NCBI RefSeq assembly: GCF_020283565.1
Contig: NC_060062.1
Span: forward strand, 55,450,439 to 55,514,438
Direction of reading: 5' to 3'
DNA length: 64,000 nt
DNA from: Trifolium pratense
Lineage: Eukaryota; Streptophyta; Magnoliopsida; Fabales; Fabaceae
Below are positions 42,961 to 54,747 of this stretch, one piece after another. A model generated the notes under the pieces. It made no database searches. It was not told where the DNA came from and was given only the letters and a program-made list of their open reading frames with translations. Each line of letters opens with the position of its first letter. Position 1 is the stretch's first letter. Made by a program: the position numbers and the translations under genes.

Positions 42961-42995
42961 CGCGACATGTGCGTATGCACGGGTATTATGCTAGT
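42961..42995 (+). mobile_element. Helitron 3' terminus
   Basis: GTGCGTATGCAC hairpin (42969-42980) followed by GGGTATTATG, then CTAG at 42991-42994 and T. Same arrangement as the end at 9490-9519. The 5' end was not placed. Confidence 0.6.
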
Positions 42996-43451
42996 TATTG
43001 AAATTTGTTGTGTATAATTTTTGAGTTATACAAAATTTTCATTTGTAAGCGATGACTAATATCTCCAAGAAATTTGTAGGACACACAAGTGCATTATCTC
43101 CTCTCAATTGAATTTTTTCCATACGCGAAGTCGTAAATCGAATCATGACCACCTGCTTAAAGGGTTTAAGACCCTTACCACTTGGACAATTAATTTGTTG
43201 TGCATATTAATTCTGAAATTTAACACTAATAAAATATTTAGCACAACATAAATGTGATACAGCACAACTGTGTAGTAAATTATACTACTATATAATGACC
43301 ACATAACAAATTACTTTGAAAAGGGAATTTGTTGTAACTTATTATAAGTCTCAATGTATATTTTTACAATAGTTACAAAATCATTTCATTTAACTGTGTG
43401 GTAGCAAGTATTAAAAAAGTGTTGGCAATTTTGTTATGTCATCTATAATAT

Positions 43452-46400
43452 TCATGTATTATGTACATGTGGTTGTTGTTGTAAGCTGGCTAATTTGAAA
43501 TAAGCTCCCTCTATATTTTCCATAAGACTTGAATGAGTACCTTGCTCAATAATCTTTCCATCCTGCAAAACTGATATTTGATCTGCATTTCTTATTGTAG
43601 TTAGCCTATGTGCCACAATAATTGTTGTTCTATTTTGCATCAACTTGTCTAAAGCTTGTTGTACAACGCGTTCCGACTCTACATCGAGTGCACTTGTTGC
43701 TTCATCCAGAAGTAATATTTTCGGGTTTCTTAAAACAGCCCTTGCAATGGCTACCCTTTGTTTTTGGCCACCAGATAGTTGTACTCCTCTCTCACCTGCT
43801 TTGGTTTTGTAGCCATCAGGAAGTGCACTTATGAAGTTATGAGCATTGGCTAGTTTAGCTGCTTCAATCACTTCTGATTCTGATGCTTCTTCTTTGCCAT
43901 AAAGAATGTTTTTATAAATTGATGTTGCAAATAGTGCTGGTTCTTGTTGTACTAGACCAATATGCTTCCTTAGGGATTTCAAATCCATTTTCTTGATATC
44001 TTTTCCTGTAAAAGTTTGATGAGTCATTGTTAAGAGAATGTTTTACATTTATGGTTATCATAATTCTAAATTGCAATCCGCAACTGCAACTGGATGTAAA
44101 TAATGTATTTGGTTTATATTATATGCCAGATACATTAGTTATTGAATGAACCTAAAAAGTGAACTTTTGCTTATATATGAAACCAGAGAGAGTATGAGTA
44201 TAACCTAGAGCATTTTACTTATTGAAAGACTATCCTATACTAATGGAATAAGAAAAGTTAAGGCATAAGTTGTTGAAACAAATTACCATCAATCATAACC
44301 TTCCCAGATGTTGGATCATAAAATCTAAGTATAAGTGAGATTATTGAGCTTTTACCAGAACCACTGTGCCCCACCAAGGCAAGACTCTTCCTTGAAGGAA
44401 CTATTAGATTGAAATCATTAAAAATAACAATGTTTGGTCTTGAAGGGTAGCTAAAATTGATCTTTCTTAGCTCAATTGTTCCTTCCACTGTCGTCAACTC
44501 TTCTCCAACATTATACATTATTCCTGACTTTCTATCTATCATATCAAAAATTGATGAAACCATTTGATTCCCTTTCAAAAGGTCTGGTGCAAGTGCCAAA
44601 GTTTCCCCCATAGCCAATGCTGTTACGATTAAAACCATAAATGACTTCATGATTGATTTAAAGGTAGAAAGATCCTTTTGAACCAATAAAGATCCATACC
44701 TGTAAAAGGTGTGTATATATATAAGTCCCAAAACAAAGGAAACTATCAAACAGTGACTGAGATGGGAAAATCGGTAACAGTGACACTGATAAAAACACGG
44801 GACACAACACTAACCTCGTAGCACCGACACTTTCGATTGAAAGTGTATTAGACAGGTGTCCGACACCGACACATATAGGTACATTCAATTATTAAATTTT
44901 CTCAAGTTATTACCAGTGTCGTGGCCAGTGTGTCAGCACTTCATAGACACTAACATTTCTACACCGGTAATAATCTTAGAAAATGAATAATTAGATGTGC
45001 CACATGTGTCGGTGTCGGACACTGAACACTCTTTCAATCTGAAGTGTCAGTGTTACATAGAAAGGAAATCTATGATGGATAAGACATTTATCCTTTTATT
45101 TCATATAATAAATAGTAAATGAGAAATTAAGGAAGTTAGAGATTGTACCACAAGGCTATGCCATAAGATGAGAAAATAAAGAACTGGGAAATGCCATAAA
45201 ATATGCCAGCAATTTGGCCTCGTCTGAATGAACGTTTGGATGGCTCAACAAGCTCATGAGCATAAAGACCAATAATCTTTTCTTCTGCACAAAATGCAGC
45301 CACAGTCCTTATATTACTAACAGCCTCCCCAGCTAACATGTTTGCTTTTAGATATGCTTTGCTTAGGTTGCCACCAAATCCTTGCATGAAAAGTTTCTGA
45401 AATAAAGGATGGCATGAAGATAGTTAGACACAATGATTTTGTAACGTTACATTATTTTTGGCCGGTAGGTAAGTAAAGTCTGGCAAAAAGTTGTTCCACC
45501 CAAGAATCAAACTGGGGTTCTCCCAAATAATTCGTCCTTAGGTGGATTTCATTAACCACTCGAGCCCAATCACTTAGTCGGTTACATATGTTTTTAGTCT
45601 CTATAATATTTACATGTTTTGTTTATAGTTGCCAAATTACAAAATTGCATGCTCTTAGTCACTAAAGTGGGACTAAAACAAACAATTTTGTAATTTATAG
45701 AGACAGAAAAGTTAGAACAAAAACTAAACAAAATTCAAGATAATTGTAGGACTAAAAATATATTTAACTCATTTTTTAATTTCTTAACGTTTAAATGCAG
45801 TGAAAGAGGAAACTACCTCACCAATGTGACCACTAATTATCAAAGGATATGTTGCCAAGACAACAAGTGTTATCCTCCAGTTCAAAAAGAATGCAATAAT
45901 AAATGAAGTAACAACTAGGCCAACATTCTGCAATAGAATTGTAGAACGGTCCACCACTATAGTTTTTAACAAAGTTGCATCTGTCTCTAAACGTGATGAA
46001 AGCATAGTACTTGTGTTTCTCGTATCATCAAACCAACCGATTTCATTCTTCAAAATAGCTGCAGTTAGATGAACGAAGGAAATTAAGTGAAAGAAAGTTC
46101 ATGTCATAGGATAACAGACACAAGTGTAATCAAGAAGTTAATCACGATTACCAGAAATCATAATTTCCCTGACACGAAGGGTAAGTCGTTCCCCCATGAT
46201 TCCAAAAGAAAGATGTTCAATGGTATAGGCCGTGATAGCTACAATTGCTGCTCCACAGAAGAGGAAAGCAATTTTTTTCACTTCATGTTGTGTGCTATCC
46301 CAATCCATATAATATGATACAAGAGCATGAGAGATTCCAAGAGCAAAGAGTGGCATAAGAGCACCAGTTGTAAAAGCAGCCAAGGTTCCAAAAACTCCAT

Positions 46401-49400
46401 AAGACCAATAAGGACCAATCATTGAATATAATCTTATTAATGAAACATGCCTCGGCTTTTCAACACTTCCTGCTTCATCAGCACATGCATTGCTAGTAGT
46501 ATCTGAACGAAAACTACCACCAATAATTGATGTATGGGATGTTTCTACCGAGTTCTTTATGCTACAATTACAAACATATACATATACATAAATGTGATAC
46601 CTTATCTAAAAGGAAGTATTGGAATTTACTGAAATGTGACTGAGTTTAAACAACTTAATTGAGTGCTTATAGCATAAGCGATTATCATATACGTACTTAT
46701 GTATAAGCTATTTCTATAACAAAAGATAAAATAAAGACATTTTTTTCATTTAAGCTATAAGTTGTTTACATAAGCTATCCTAGAGAGCTTATGGAAATAA
46801 ACATAAAACAGCTGATGGACATGTAACAAGCTGCTTTTATAAACTCACTCAAACAGTTTTAAAAGTGCTTATGCCAGAAGATGAACTCAATTAAGTCAAT
46901 CCAAACAGATCCTAAGAGATATAGATTTGAGTCATGGAATTGGTCTTTTGCAAATGCAAATGCAAGCTGTGATCCTTGCTATACATAGTTAGGGTTTATT
47001 TCATTAAGTATCCTTGTTTTGCACGAACTGTATTTAAATATCATATCTTGATAAGGTGAAGCAATTTTAGTCAGGGTTTTAAAAAATGTCTTTGACTACA
47101 TTTTCGGTCACAGCTTCACAACCCTACTTGAGGTTGCATCAGTCGCTTTTGACTGCCATTCTGCTCTATATCAAGAGTTTTGGAGCAATCGCAACTATGA
47201 CTTAGGACCCTAATTTCAATTATGTTAATTGTAATTATGGATGAGAGTGAAGCACCTTGATGACTGTCCCAAGCTAGGATCCGGAGAAGGGTGGCCTTGA
47301 ACAAGAGATACATATACACTATTTGAGTTGGAAATGAGCTCTTCATGATTTCCAGTTTCCACAATGCTCCCTCGTTCAACAACAGCTATCATATCTGCAT
47401 TTCTAATGGTTGAAAGTCTGTGTGCTACTATCACAGTTGTTCTACCAATCATGACACGATCAAGAGCTTCTTGTACACTTTTCTCAGATTCTGCATCTAG
47501 AGCACTAGTTGCTTCATCTAATAAAAGGATTGATGGATTTTTAACTATCGCACGAGATATTGCAATTCTCTGCTTTTGTCCCCCTGATAATTGTATTCCT
47601 CTCTCACCAACCTACAAAAGAAATTTAGTATCATCTTGTGAACCAAAAGCATTATCAAATTTTAACTTTTGAGCTATGAAACTTATTTTCAAACCCTTGT
47701 TATGTAATGCACACACTTATTAGTCACAAATCACAATATAACATAGTTAGAAGGAAAGAATTTAACCTTTAATCTATAAATATTTTCCTTGGTTACGCCT
47801 AGTTTCTAGGATAATTATTTATATATAGATAGGGCGAGAAAAAATTGACGGAAACATGGAAGTTAACACATGATCAAGGTTTTAAATAGCGGCCACGTCG
47901 TGATTCTCATTATTGTGTAAAATTGTGGTCAAATATCACTGATACAGCCATATCGTGATATGGACGCAAGGCATCAAAGACCTTGACGCTGCTTCCACAA
48001 TCGCAACCACAAATTCTTTCTCAAATTGTTGTACATGATTAAGAAACATTTTGGTAATTTGTTTACGTTTAAATGTTGTTCAAGTATTATTACCTGAGTA
48101 TCTAATCCATCAGGAAGATTGTTGATGAAAGAGTGAGCATTAGAAAGTTCCAAAGCACGGCTTAGTTCTTCAGGAGTGGCATCATTTTTACCATACAATA
48201 TGTTCTCCCTTATGCTTGTAGCAAAAAGTGCAGGCTCTTGATTAACTAGTCCAATTTGATGTCTAAGCCATTTAAGATCAAGTTCTTTTATATCATTCCT
48301 ATCTAACAGAATTTGACCAGAAATTGGTTCATAGAAACGCTCAATTAACGATATAATTGTACTTTTTCCTGAACCACTCCCTCCTACAAGTGCCAAAACT
48401 TTACCTGAAGGAATCTCAAGACAAAGATTGTTGAAAATAGCAACATCAGGGCGAGATGGGTAATTGAAACAGACATTAATAAATTGTATGTGACCATCTA
48501 TTTTTTTTAATTTTCGACAATTTTTTGAGCTATTTTTGCTAACTGTGTCTCTCTCTATCATCTCGAAAATGGGATAAGCTGCTGTCTTTGCTCTGATAAA
48601 TGCAGAAATGTCGGGTGTTGCCTGCCCAAGTGACCTGAGAAGTGAGAAACAAAATATCATTTATCATAATTTAGAAAAATGATATGTAAACAAAGAAAAT
48701 GGAATATCGTAGTATGCATTGGGACAGGTTGGTTATTATAACAAAGAAAAGTCCTGATGAGAACACATGATGAGCCACCACTTCATTTTGTAGCTTTTCA
48801 AATTCACGACGAAATATGCATTGGGACAGGTTGGTTATTCCGAACTTGGTTCCAAAGACACTATAAAAATTTGATGATGGAGTTCGGCCAAATGATGGCC
48901 ATGTCTCCGAGACTAAGCACAACTTCAGTCCAATCTTATTCAAAAGTCTTTAAGGATTGAAGCTAGGAATTGTTCTCTCTCGAGTTTTCTGACAACTTTC
49001 ACGCAATTTCCCTTGATCCCAATTACACCTAAATCTCACCTACAAAACCTCACTACAGTTTCTCACTTTGAATACTGAATAGAATTCTCTCAACCAATTT
49101 TAGCGTGTAAAATCATACAACTTACAATCTTGTAAACTGTTTTATATAACGGGAGTAGATGGAAGGGAAAAAATCAAAAGTTAGTTAGAAGGAAAAACTA
49201 ACTTAACTAACTTGCAATCATATATGCCACATCAGCAACTATTTTTCTAAACTAGTTTTATATCATGAATTTACTCAACAAAAACTTTTAACATGAAATT
49301 AAAAACTTTTAACATGAAATTAACAATATCTTCTACCCTATAGCCATTTCAAAACACAGTTAAAACAAAGGCTTACAGGCCAGAGATAACCACATTGAGC

Positions 49401-52400
49401 ATGGTAGTGAAAGCCACTCCACCGTTGGCGATGCCCTTGTGAACAATAATGCTGGTAAACCAAACAAGCAGAGCCCATGATAGAAAAAGGACACAATGCA
49501 TAGAGCCTAGTCCTAGACCCTTTGCTAAACCTGCTTTTCGACCATTCTTATATGTGTTCCTCAGAGCCACTTTGTATGATATCACCGCTCTTTGTTCTCC
49601 TCCAAATGCTTGTACGGTTCTGACATTTCCTATCACCTTATATTTTCACCAAGAGTGGAATATTAGTATAATTTTGTAATAGGTCCTGCATAAACAAATC
49701 TTGCCATAAACAATAAATACAAGCTTGCTATAGTGATAGCATTCTCTTAAAATGGTTCCTATAACATTTTTTATTCTAGTCGTTGTTGATATGTTTTTTG
49801 TTCTCATAGGCTCCCTCCACCGTATCCACTGGAGATAATCCTATTTGAGAGACTTTGGAATACTATTCTGTTATTTTTTTTTATCCATTTAATTAGCAAA
49901 TGTGAGTTGTGTGACAAAAACATGATATGATCTCACCTCCTGAGTGATTTCACCTGCCCTTAGATATGATTTACGAACTTTTGCAATAAGCCCAAATGTC
50001 ACATATGCATAAAGACCTCCAGCAATAGCAATCAAAGGAACAACAGCAAGTGTCACTATACTGATCTGCCAAACTCTGAAAAAGCCGATGATAAAGCCCG
50101 CTATAAATCGGCTTACAAAGTGCATAAAGTTCCCAACCTGTAAAAGCATCAATCATTTAGTTAACACAACTTTTATTGAACAAATAAACAGGTAAGGGTT
50201 AACTGAGTAGAATATTCCCAAATAGAGCCTAACTAACCATATATAGAATATTCTGGGGTGTTGAATAGTTCAACTAGTTTGAACTAAGGGTTAACTGAGT
50301 TAAGAGTTTAAAAGGACTAGGTTAAAGTATGTTGAAGGAGAAAATTACTCACATTAACAACTAATTACTAATTACTGACTTAAGGCGTTTCGAAGAAAAA
50401 CAAAAACAAAAAGAGAAAATGGTGAACAGAACAAACGAAGAGTACTAGAAGCAGAACAAATGATGGCAGTAACAATGTTAAGTGAAGTTATATATATATA
50501 TACCTTGTAGTTGTGTATGGAGGAAATGTAACAGCAAGATAGAATTTGCCTTCTTTCCGACAGGGAAATTGAAAACGGATGGCATGTTATCCAAGACACG
50601 ATTCTTCTAATAATACTATAGAGTGAGTGAATTTGGATGGAAGAGGAGAAAATGAGAGGAGGAAGCTATCAAGGTGATGACTCATGATGAGAACAAAATC
50701 TAACTTCGATGATTGGAAGAATGTGATTGAATATGGTAGGTCATGTATTTTAAAAGGAATTTAATTTATATGCACCGTCAGTCTAAAGTTATTTTGCACA
50801 TGCGTCTAATAATATGTCGACACATTATGTATGGTAATTAAAAACACATGATGTGTCACATTCATTAAATGATGTGGCAACGCGTCATTGGATGTATGTG
50901 CAAAAAAAATTTATAACGACGGTGCATAACAATTAAACTCAAAGAGAGTTTAATCGTTGAGTTTAATTGATATGCACCGACGATGTAAAATAGTTTTACA
51001 CAATCGTACAATAAACAACCGCCATTTTGCCATGTCATATCAAGAAAGTGGGGTGAAGTGGGGTGATGTGGCGGAAAACATGGTTGGTATTTATTGACGG
51101 TGTAAAATTATTTTACACCGTTAGTGTATTTAAATTAAATCCTTAATTGTTCTGTATCGTCAGTGTAAAGATTTTTTATACATGCATTCAATAATGTGTT
51201 GTCACATCATTTAATGAACGTAACATATTATGTGTTTTTAAACACAATACATGATGTGTTATATATTATTGAACGCATACTGACGATGTATATAAATTAA
51301 ATTATTTAAAATAATTGGATGTATCTGTAAATAACTTTAAACCAAAACCATATATATAAATTAAATTTTTGGCTTAACCGCAGTTTTGGCCCCCCAAGTT
51401 TTAGAATTGTGCGATTTTGGTGCCTCAGGTTTCAATTGTGCGATTTTAACCCCCTAAGTTTGACAACTGTGCGATTTTGGCCCCCCAAGTTTTAACCGTG
51501 CAATTTTGGCCCCCCAAATTTACCTCATTTTGCAATTGTTAGCCCCCGTTGACTTTTTTAACTAAAAATTGCTCTTGCAACATTTTAAAATTGAAAAAAT
51601 GTACTAATTTTTTTAATAAAATATTGAATAATTGTTGTTTTTTTCTAAAAAAAACAGTTGACAAAGTATTAAAACATATTTTAATGTTTTATAAAAATAT
51701 ATTTTATTTTAATTGTTGTTTTTAAAAATAAAATAAAAAAACATTTTACAAAGTTTTAAAACATATTTTAATTTTTTATAAAAAAAATTTATTTTAAAAT
51801 TTATTTTATTTTTAAAATTTTATAAACTATTTTTTAAAAAAAACAATAATGATTAAACCTTTTAAAAATTAATACGTTTTTTTTTTAAAAAAAAAAATTT
51901 AAAAAATTTAAACGGGGACTAGCTAATGCCAAACGGGGTAAATTTGGGGGCCAAAATCGCACAATTGAAACTTGGGGGGCAAAATCACACAATTATCAAA
52001 CTCAGGGCGTTAAAATCGCACAATTAAAACCTGGGGGCTAAAATCACACAATTGTGTAACATGGAGGGCCAAAACTGCAATTAAGGCTAAATTCTTTTAA
52101 AAATTTTACTACACATAGTTTAAGATAATTCTATTATTTTTGTTGTTTTTTGCTTTGCGCTTTGGTTTCTTTAAGGAGTATCACATGGATATTAGTTAGC
52201 ATTTTCTTTTAAAACTCGTATTTTATGTCAAACTCGAACTACCCAATTTGGTGGTGAGTGGGTTGGATTTCACACTTATAATTTGAAGGCACTTTGTTTT
52301 TAGTCCTCGTGATATCTTTTTTGAACAGAACCCTCATGATATCTAATGACATTTGAATATACCAAATAGATTATGTGGCATGCGGCAACTTTAATGGTTT

Positions 52401-53308
52401 GACTTTTTTTAATATCTAACTCAACAATTTTAAAGAAATATTAGAGGGGGGGGGGGGGGGGGGGGGGTGGGGTGGTGGTGGTGGTTAAAATAACACATTT
52501 GCCCTCTATTATTTGGACGAATTTTGGTTTTCTTCCTGTAAAATGTCATCAAGTACTACGAGAGACTTAAAACGAGAAATCTTCAAATTATAAGAATAAA
52601 ATTACAAAGAAAATATTAGAAGGAAGAAAACCAAAATTCGCTTAAATAACACTAGACAAAAATATTATAAACCCTAAATTTAATGAAAAAAAAAAACAAT
52701 TACTAAAGAAATACATTTGTTGATGTACTTGCAATTCCAATACAATTAAGAAAAACGTCACTCAACATACCTTCTCAGATAATGCTTCTTGAACAACAAT
52801 GATGTCAGTTGTAATAGAAGAAATAACATCTCCAGTTGATGACTCAGCATCAAAAAGACTTATATCTTGATTCAACATTGAGCTTAAATATGCCATCCTC
52901 ATCTTTGCTACTTGACGTTCCCCGGTATGCATCCAACAAGCTACCTCTGTGGATTATTAATTCAATCAAACATTTCAAATATTTTTACTTGAGTAGGACT
53001 AGGAGGAGTACTATTTAAAGTTTTATAAATAAATTCATACCTGCCCATGATGAAAACAATATTACTATACTTAGATATAGAAAATCCAACGCATACTGCA
53101 CAATCACAAACCGGTATAATATTAAAAATATTTTTATTTTACATATTTTTTTTACTAAATAGAATAGTAGCTGTTCATAAATCCTAGCTCAACTGACAAA
53201 AATATCAAAATTGATAGGTCGGATGAACCCCAATCACTCCACTTTGTGTGTGTGAGTTTTTCAATAGTTGTTATTTGGTCTATTTTTTTTCTTAAAAAAG
53301 AAAAATTA

Positions 53309-53373
<65 letters not shown>

Positions 53374-53961
53374 GTGTGTATACTATGAGAATGGTAAAGT
53401 TATATGAGAACATGAGAATGAATAATAGTCATTAGATTAAAAATGAAGGGTTGAGATTAAAACACTAAAAGTGTATCATGTCACACTCTAATTTATCACA
53501 AGTACAGAACTTCTCTCTCTTCATTGAATGCTTTATTCTTAGATAAAAAAAAATCAAATAAAAAACCTAAAAATCTTGATGGTGCTACTGAAATTCACAA
53601 CCTGCAACCGCCACCGTCACCGACTAATTCTTTTTCATTCTCCACGTTTTAGATCTGATTTCATTTTTGAATCTCCCTGCGACCGCCACTGTCACCGACG
53701 ACGAAAATCTAATCAGCGGCGATGTTTTTTTTTTTTTTTTTGAAGAAGCTAAATTAGCACCAGAGATAATTGAACCTCAGACCTCAAGAGGAGCACACTC
53801 CCAGGTCCCAAGTCAATACCAATGCACCAACCCAAGTGGGTTAATCAGCGGCGATGTTATTCATTCCGGCTACCCTATGCTCATTCCGACTAATGACGGT
53901 GACCCAATGGCTAAAAATTCATTCTCATATTCTCATATATCTTTATCATTCTCATACTATA

Positions 53962-54000
<39 letters not shown>

Positions 54001-54698
54001 TTAATGAAAGGTAAACGGACAACAAGCTGCGCCGCTTGTCCTTTTGATCCATGTAACAGAAAAAAAAAATCTAGATAGATTTTAAAAATGATGTTAGTCC
54101 ATTTCATTTTATTTCACCATGTACCACCAATGGAAATTACTACCCTTAGATACACAAAATTAAATGAAAAATTACCAGTATATATAAGAACTTATTGGCC
54201 AATACTTAGAGTTTAGAAAATTTGATTTTTATATTTAATTTGTCAACAATCATGAACATTCTTTTGTAAAAAAAAAATACACTTTTTAATGATGAAATTC
54301 AATAAAAGTGTTAAATACGTTACCCTTTTTTTTTTTTTGGTAGTATATTAGTATTATGGTATTATCTCATTTGGGTAGAAAACTTAACATATGTTCTCCA
54401 TGGAAAACACATGGGAAGAGGACAACACATGAAAGTTCTTAATTAGTAACATACTTATTAATTTTTAGAAGAAAAAACAAACCTTGGCAACTTGGTGAGA
54501 AGCTTCTTTAGGATAAAGGTAAGCCAAACCTATGACATTAATAATTTTTCCAAAGAAGATAAAGAAAACAGGCACAGATGCACCATGAATACATGCCCCA
54601 ATTGATCCAACGGCCATCAAGACATAATCATAGAAGTCAGCAAATGAGAAAAGCTTCAGCAATGGAACCCTTTTCCCCCTTGAACCTCTTCTTGACAT
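43452..54698 (-). CDS. Full-size ABC transporter, ABCB (MDR/PGP) family
   Basis: Twelve exons, 1223 residues: 54698-54483, 53095-53041, 52946-52771, 50137-49937, 49636-49377, 48634-48094, 47611-47256, 46561-46152, 46058-45817, 45396-45149, 44699-44287, 44005-43452. Layout is TMD1-NBD1-linker-TMD2-NBD2. NBD1 has Walker [11 protein letters not shown]-loop [12 protein letters not shown], signature LSGGQKQR and Walker [13 protein letters not shown] (exons 6-7). NBD2 has [29 protein letters not shown] and [12 protein letters not shown] (exons 11-12). All ATPase motifs are intact in both halves. Plant ABCBs move auxin and other compounds across membranes; the sequence fits the ABCB2/ABCB10 group, whose substrate is unclear to me. 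It is a little shorter than the usual 1250-1290 residues, with a short N terminus. Intron 3 (2.6 kb) is filled with foldback repeats. Exon joins rest on phase and family motifs. Confidence 0.94.
44771..45059. mobile_element. Foldback element with GTGTCGG motifs, in an ABCB intron
   Basis: Ends GTAACAGTGACACTG and AAGTGTCAGTGTTACAT are inverted repeats. The interior repeats GTGTCCGACACC and GTGTCGGTGTCGGACAC blocks. Lies in the intron between 45149 and 44699. Confidence 0.6.
46630..46915. mobile_element. CATAAGCT-rich foldback element, ABCB intron
   Basis: Carries several inverted copies of ATAAGCTAT/AGAGCTTATG and ends AATTAAGTCAATCCAAACAG. Same family as in the PIG-W intron (23965-24720). 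Its left edge is diffuse. Confidence 0.5.
50757..51305. mobile_element. Three adjacent short foldback elements with GCACCGTC-type ends
   Basis: Unit 1 (about 50757-50939) runs from TTTATATGCACCGTCAGT to ACGACGGTGCATAACAATT. Unit 2 (about 50959-51141) runs from ATTGATATGCACCGACGATG to TTTTACACCGTTAGTG. Unit 3 (about 51144-51305) runs from TGTATCGTCAGTGTAAAG to CTGACGATGTATATAAATT. Each is a palindrome with shared interior strings such as CATTCAATAATGTG. They sit head to tail in ABCB intron 3. Confidence 0.7.
51362..52095. mobile_element. Long foldback element with internal sub-repeats, ABCB intron 3
   Basis: Left arm (about 51366-51560) reads GGCTTAACCGCAGTTTTGGC, then repeats of a GTGCGATTTTGGCCCCCCAA type. 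Right arm (about 51905-52094) is its inverted copy, ending GGGCCAAAACTGCAATTAAG. Each arm holds four to five copies of a unit about 35 bases long. The middle is an A/T-rich region. Arms of about 190 bp could form a strong hairpin. Confidence 0.8.
52446..52467. repeat. Run of 22 G
   Basis: Uninterrupted 22-base G homopolymer, followed by TGGGGTGGTGGTGGTGG (52468-52484). In ABCB intron 3; C on the transcribed gene strand. Confidence 0.9.
53312..53370. repeat. (TA)n-(GA)n compound microsatellite
   Basis: About 13 TA units then about 15 GA units, at the left flank of the composite element that follows. Confidence 0.95.
53383..53966. mobile_element. Composite element with inverted CATTCTCAT ends, ABCB intron 1
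   Basis: Left end TATACTATGAGAATGGTAAA with ATATGAGAACATGAGAATG; right end CATTCTCATATTCTCATATA with TATCATTCTCATACTATA. TA-rich tracts flank both sides, suggesting insertion into a TA microsatellite. The interior has a CG-rich segment with paired CACCGTCACCGAC and CACTGTCACCGACG strings, and a SINE. Similar right-end sequence recurs at about 9340-9390. Confidence 0.55.
53710..53858 (-). mobile_element. SINE with perfect 17-bp target-site duplication
   Basis: TAATCAGCGGCGATGTT occurs at 53710-53726 and 53842-53858. Between them 53727-53841 reads, on the minus strand, a head ACCCACTTGGGTTGGTGCAT, an A-box-like TTGGTGCATTGG, a B-box-like GAGGTTCAATTAT and an A tail (15 T on the plus strand). 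The SINE lies within the composite element at 53383-53966, so it came later. It is among the shortest SINE types, about 100 bp without tail. Confidence 0.85.
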
Positions 54699-54736
54699 AA
54701 TTGACTTGAGAGATCAATGATACAAAGAAATGTTCA

Positions 54737-54747
54737 CTATATATATG
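54737..54747 (-). promoter_or_regulatory. TATA-like box of the ABCB gene
   Basis: CATATATATAG on the minus strand, only about 40 bases before the start codon at 54698. If used, the 5' leader is very short (about 10 bases). Confidence 0.35.

Larger units (their letters stand above)
41534..43451. other. Intergenic, between beta-glucosidase and ABC transporter genes
   Basis: Both neighbours run leftward, so this is beta-glucosidase upstream and ABCB 3' flank. It contains a direct repeat (TTTTACTTAATCGAACAC near 42001 and 42078), a degenerate minisatellite and a Helitron 3' end, listed separately. No coding gene seen. Confidence 0.5.

Noticed and set aside
51360..52095. Possible CRISPR-like spaced repeats (35-base units)
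   Set aside because: Units vary in sequence and spacing, form inverted arms and the sequence is plainly eukaryotic; it is a foldback element.
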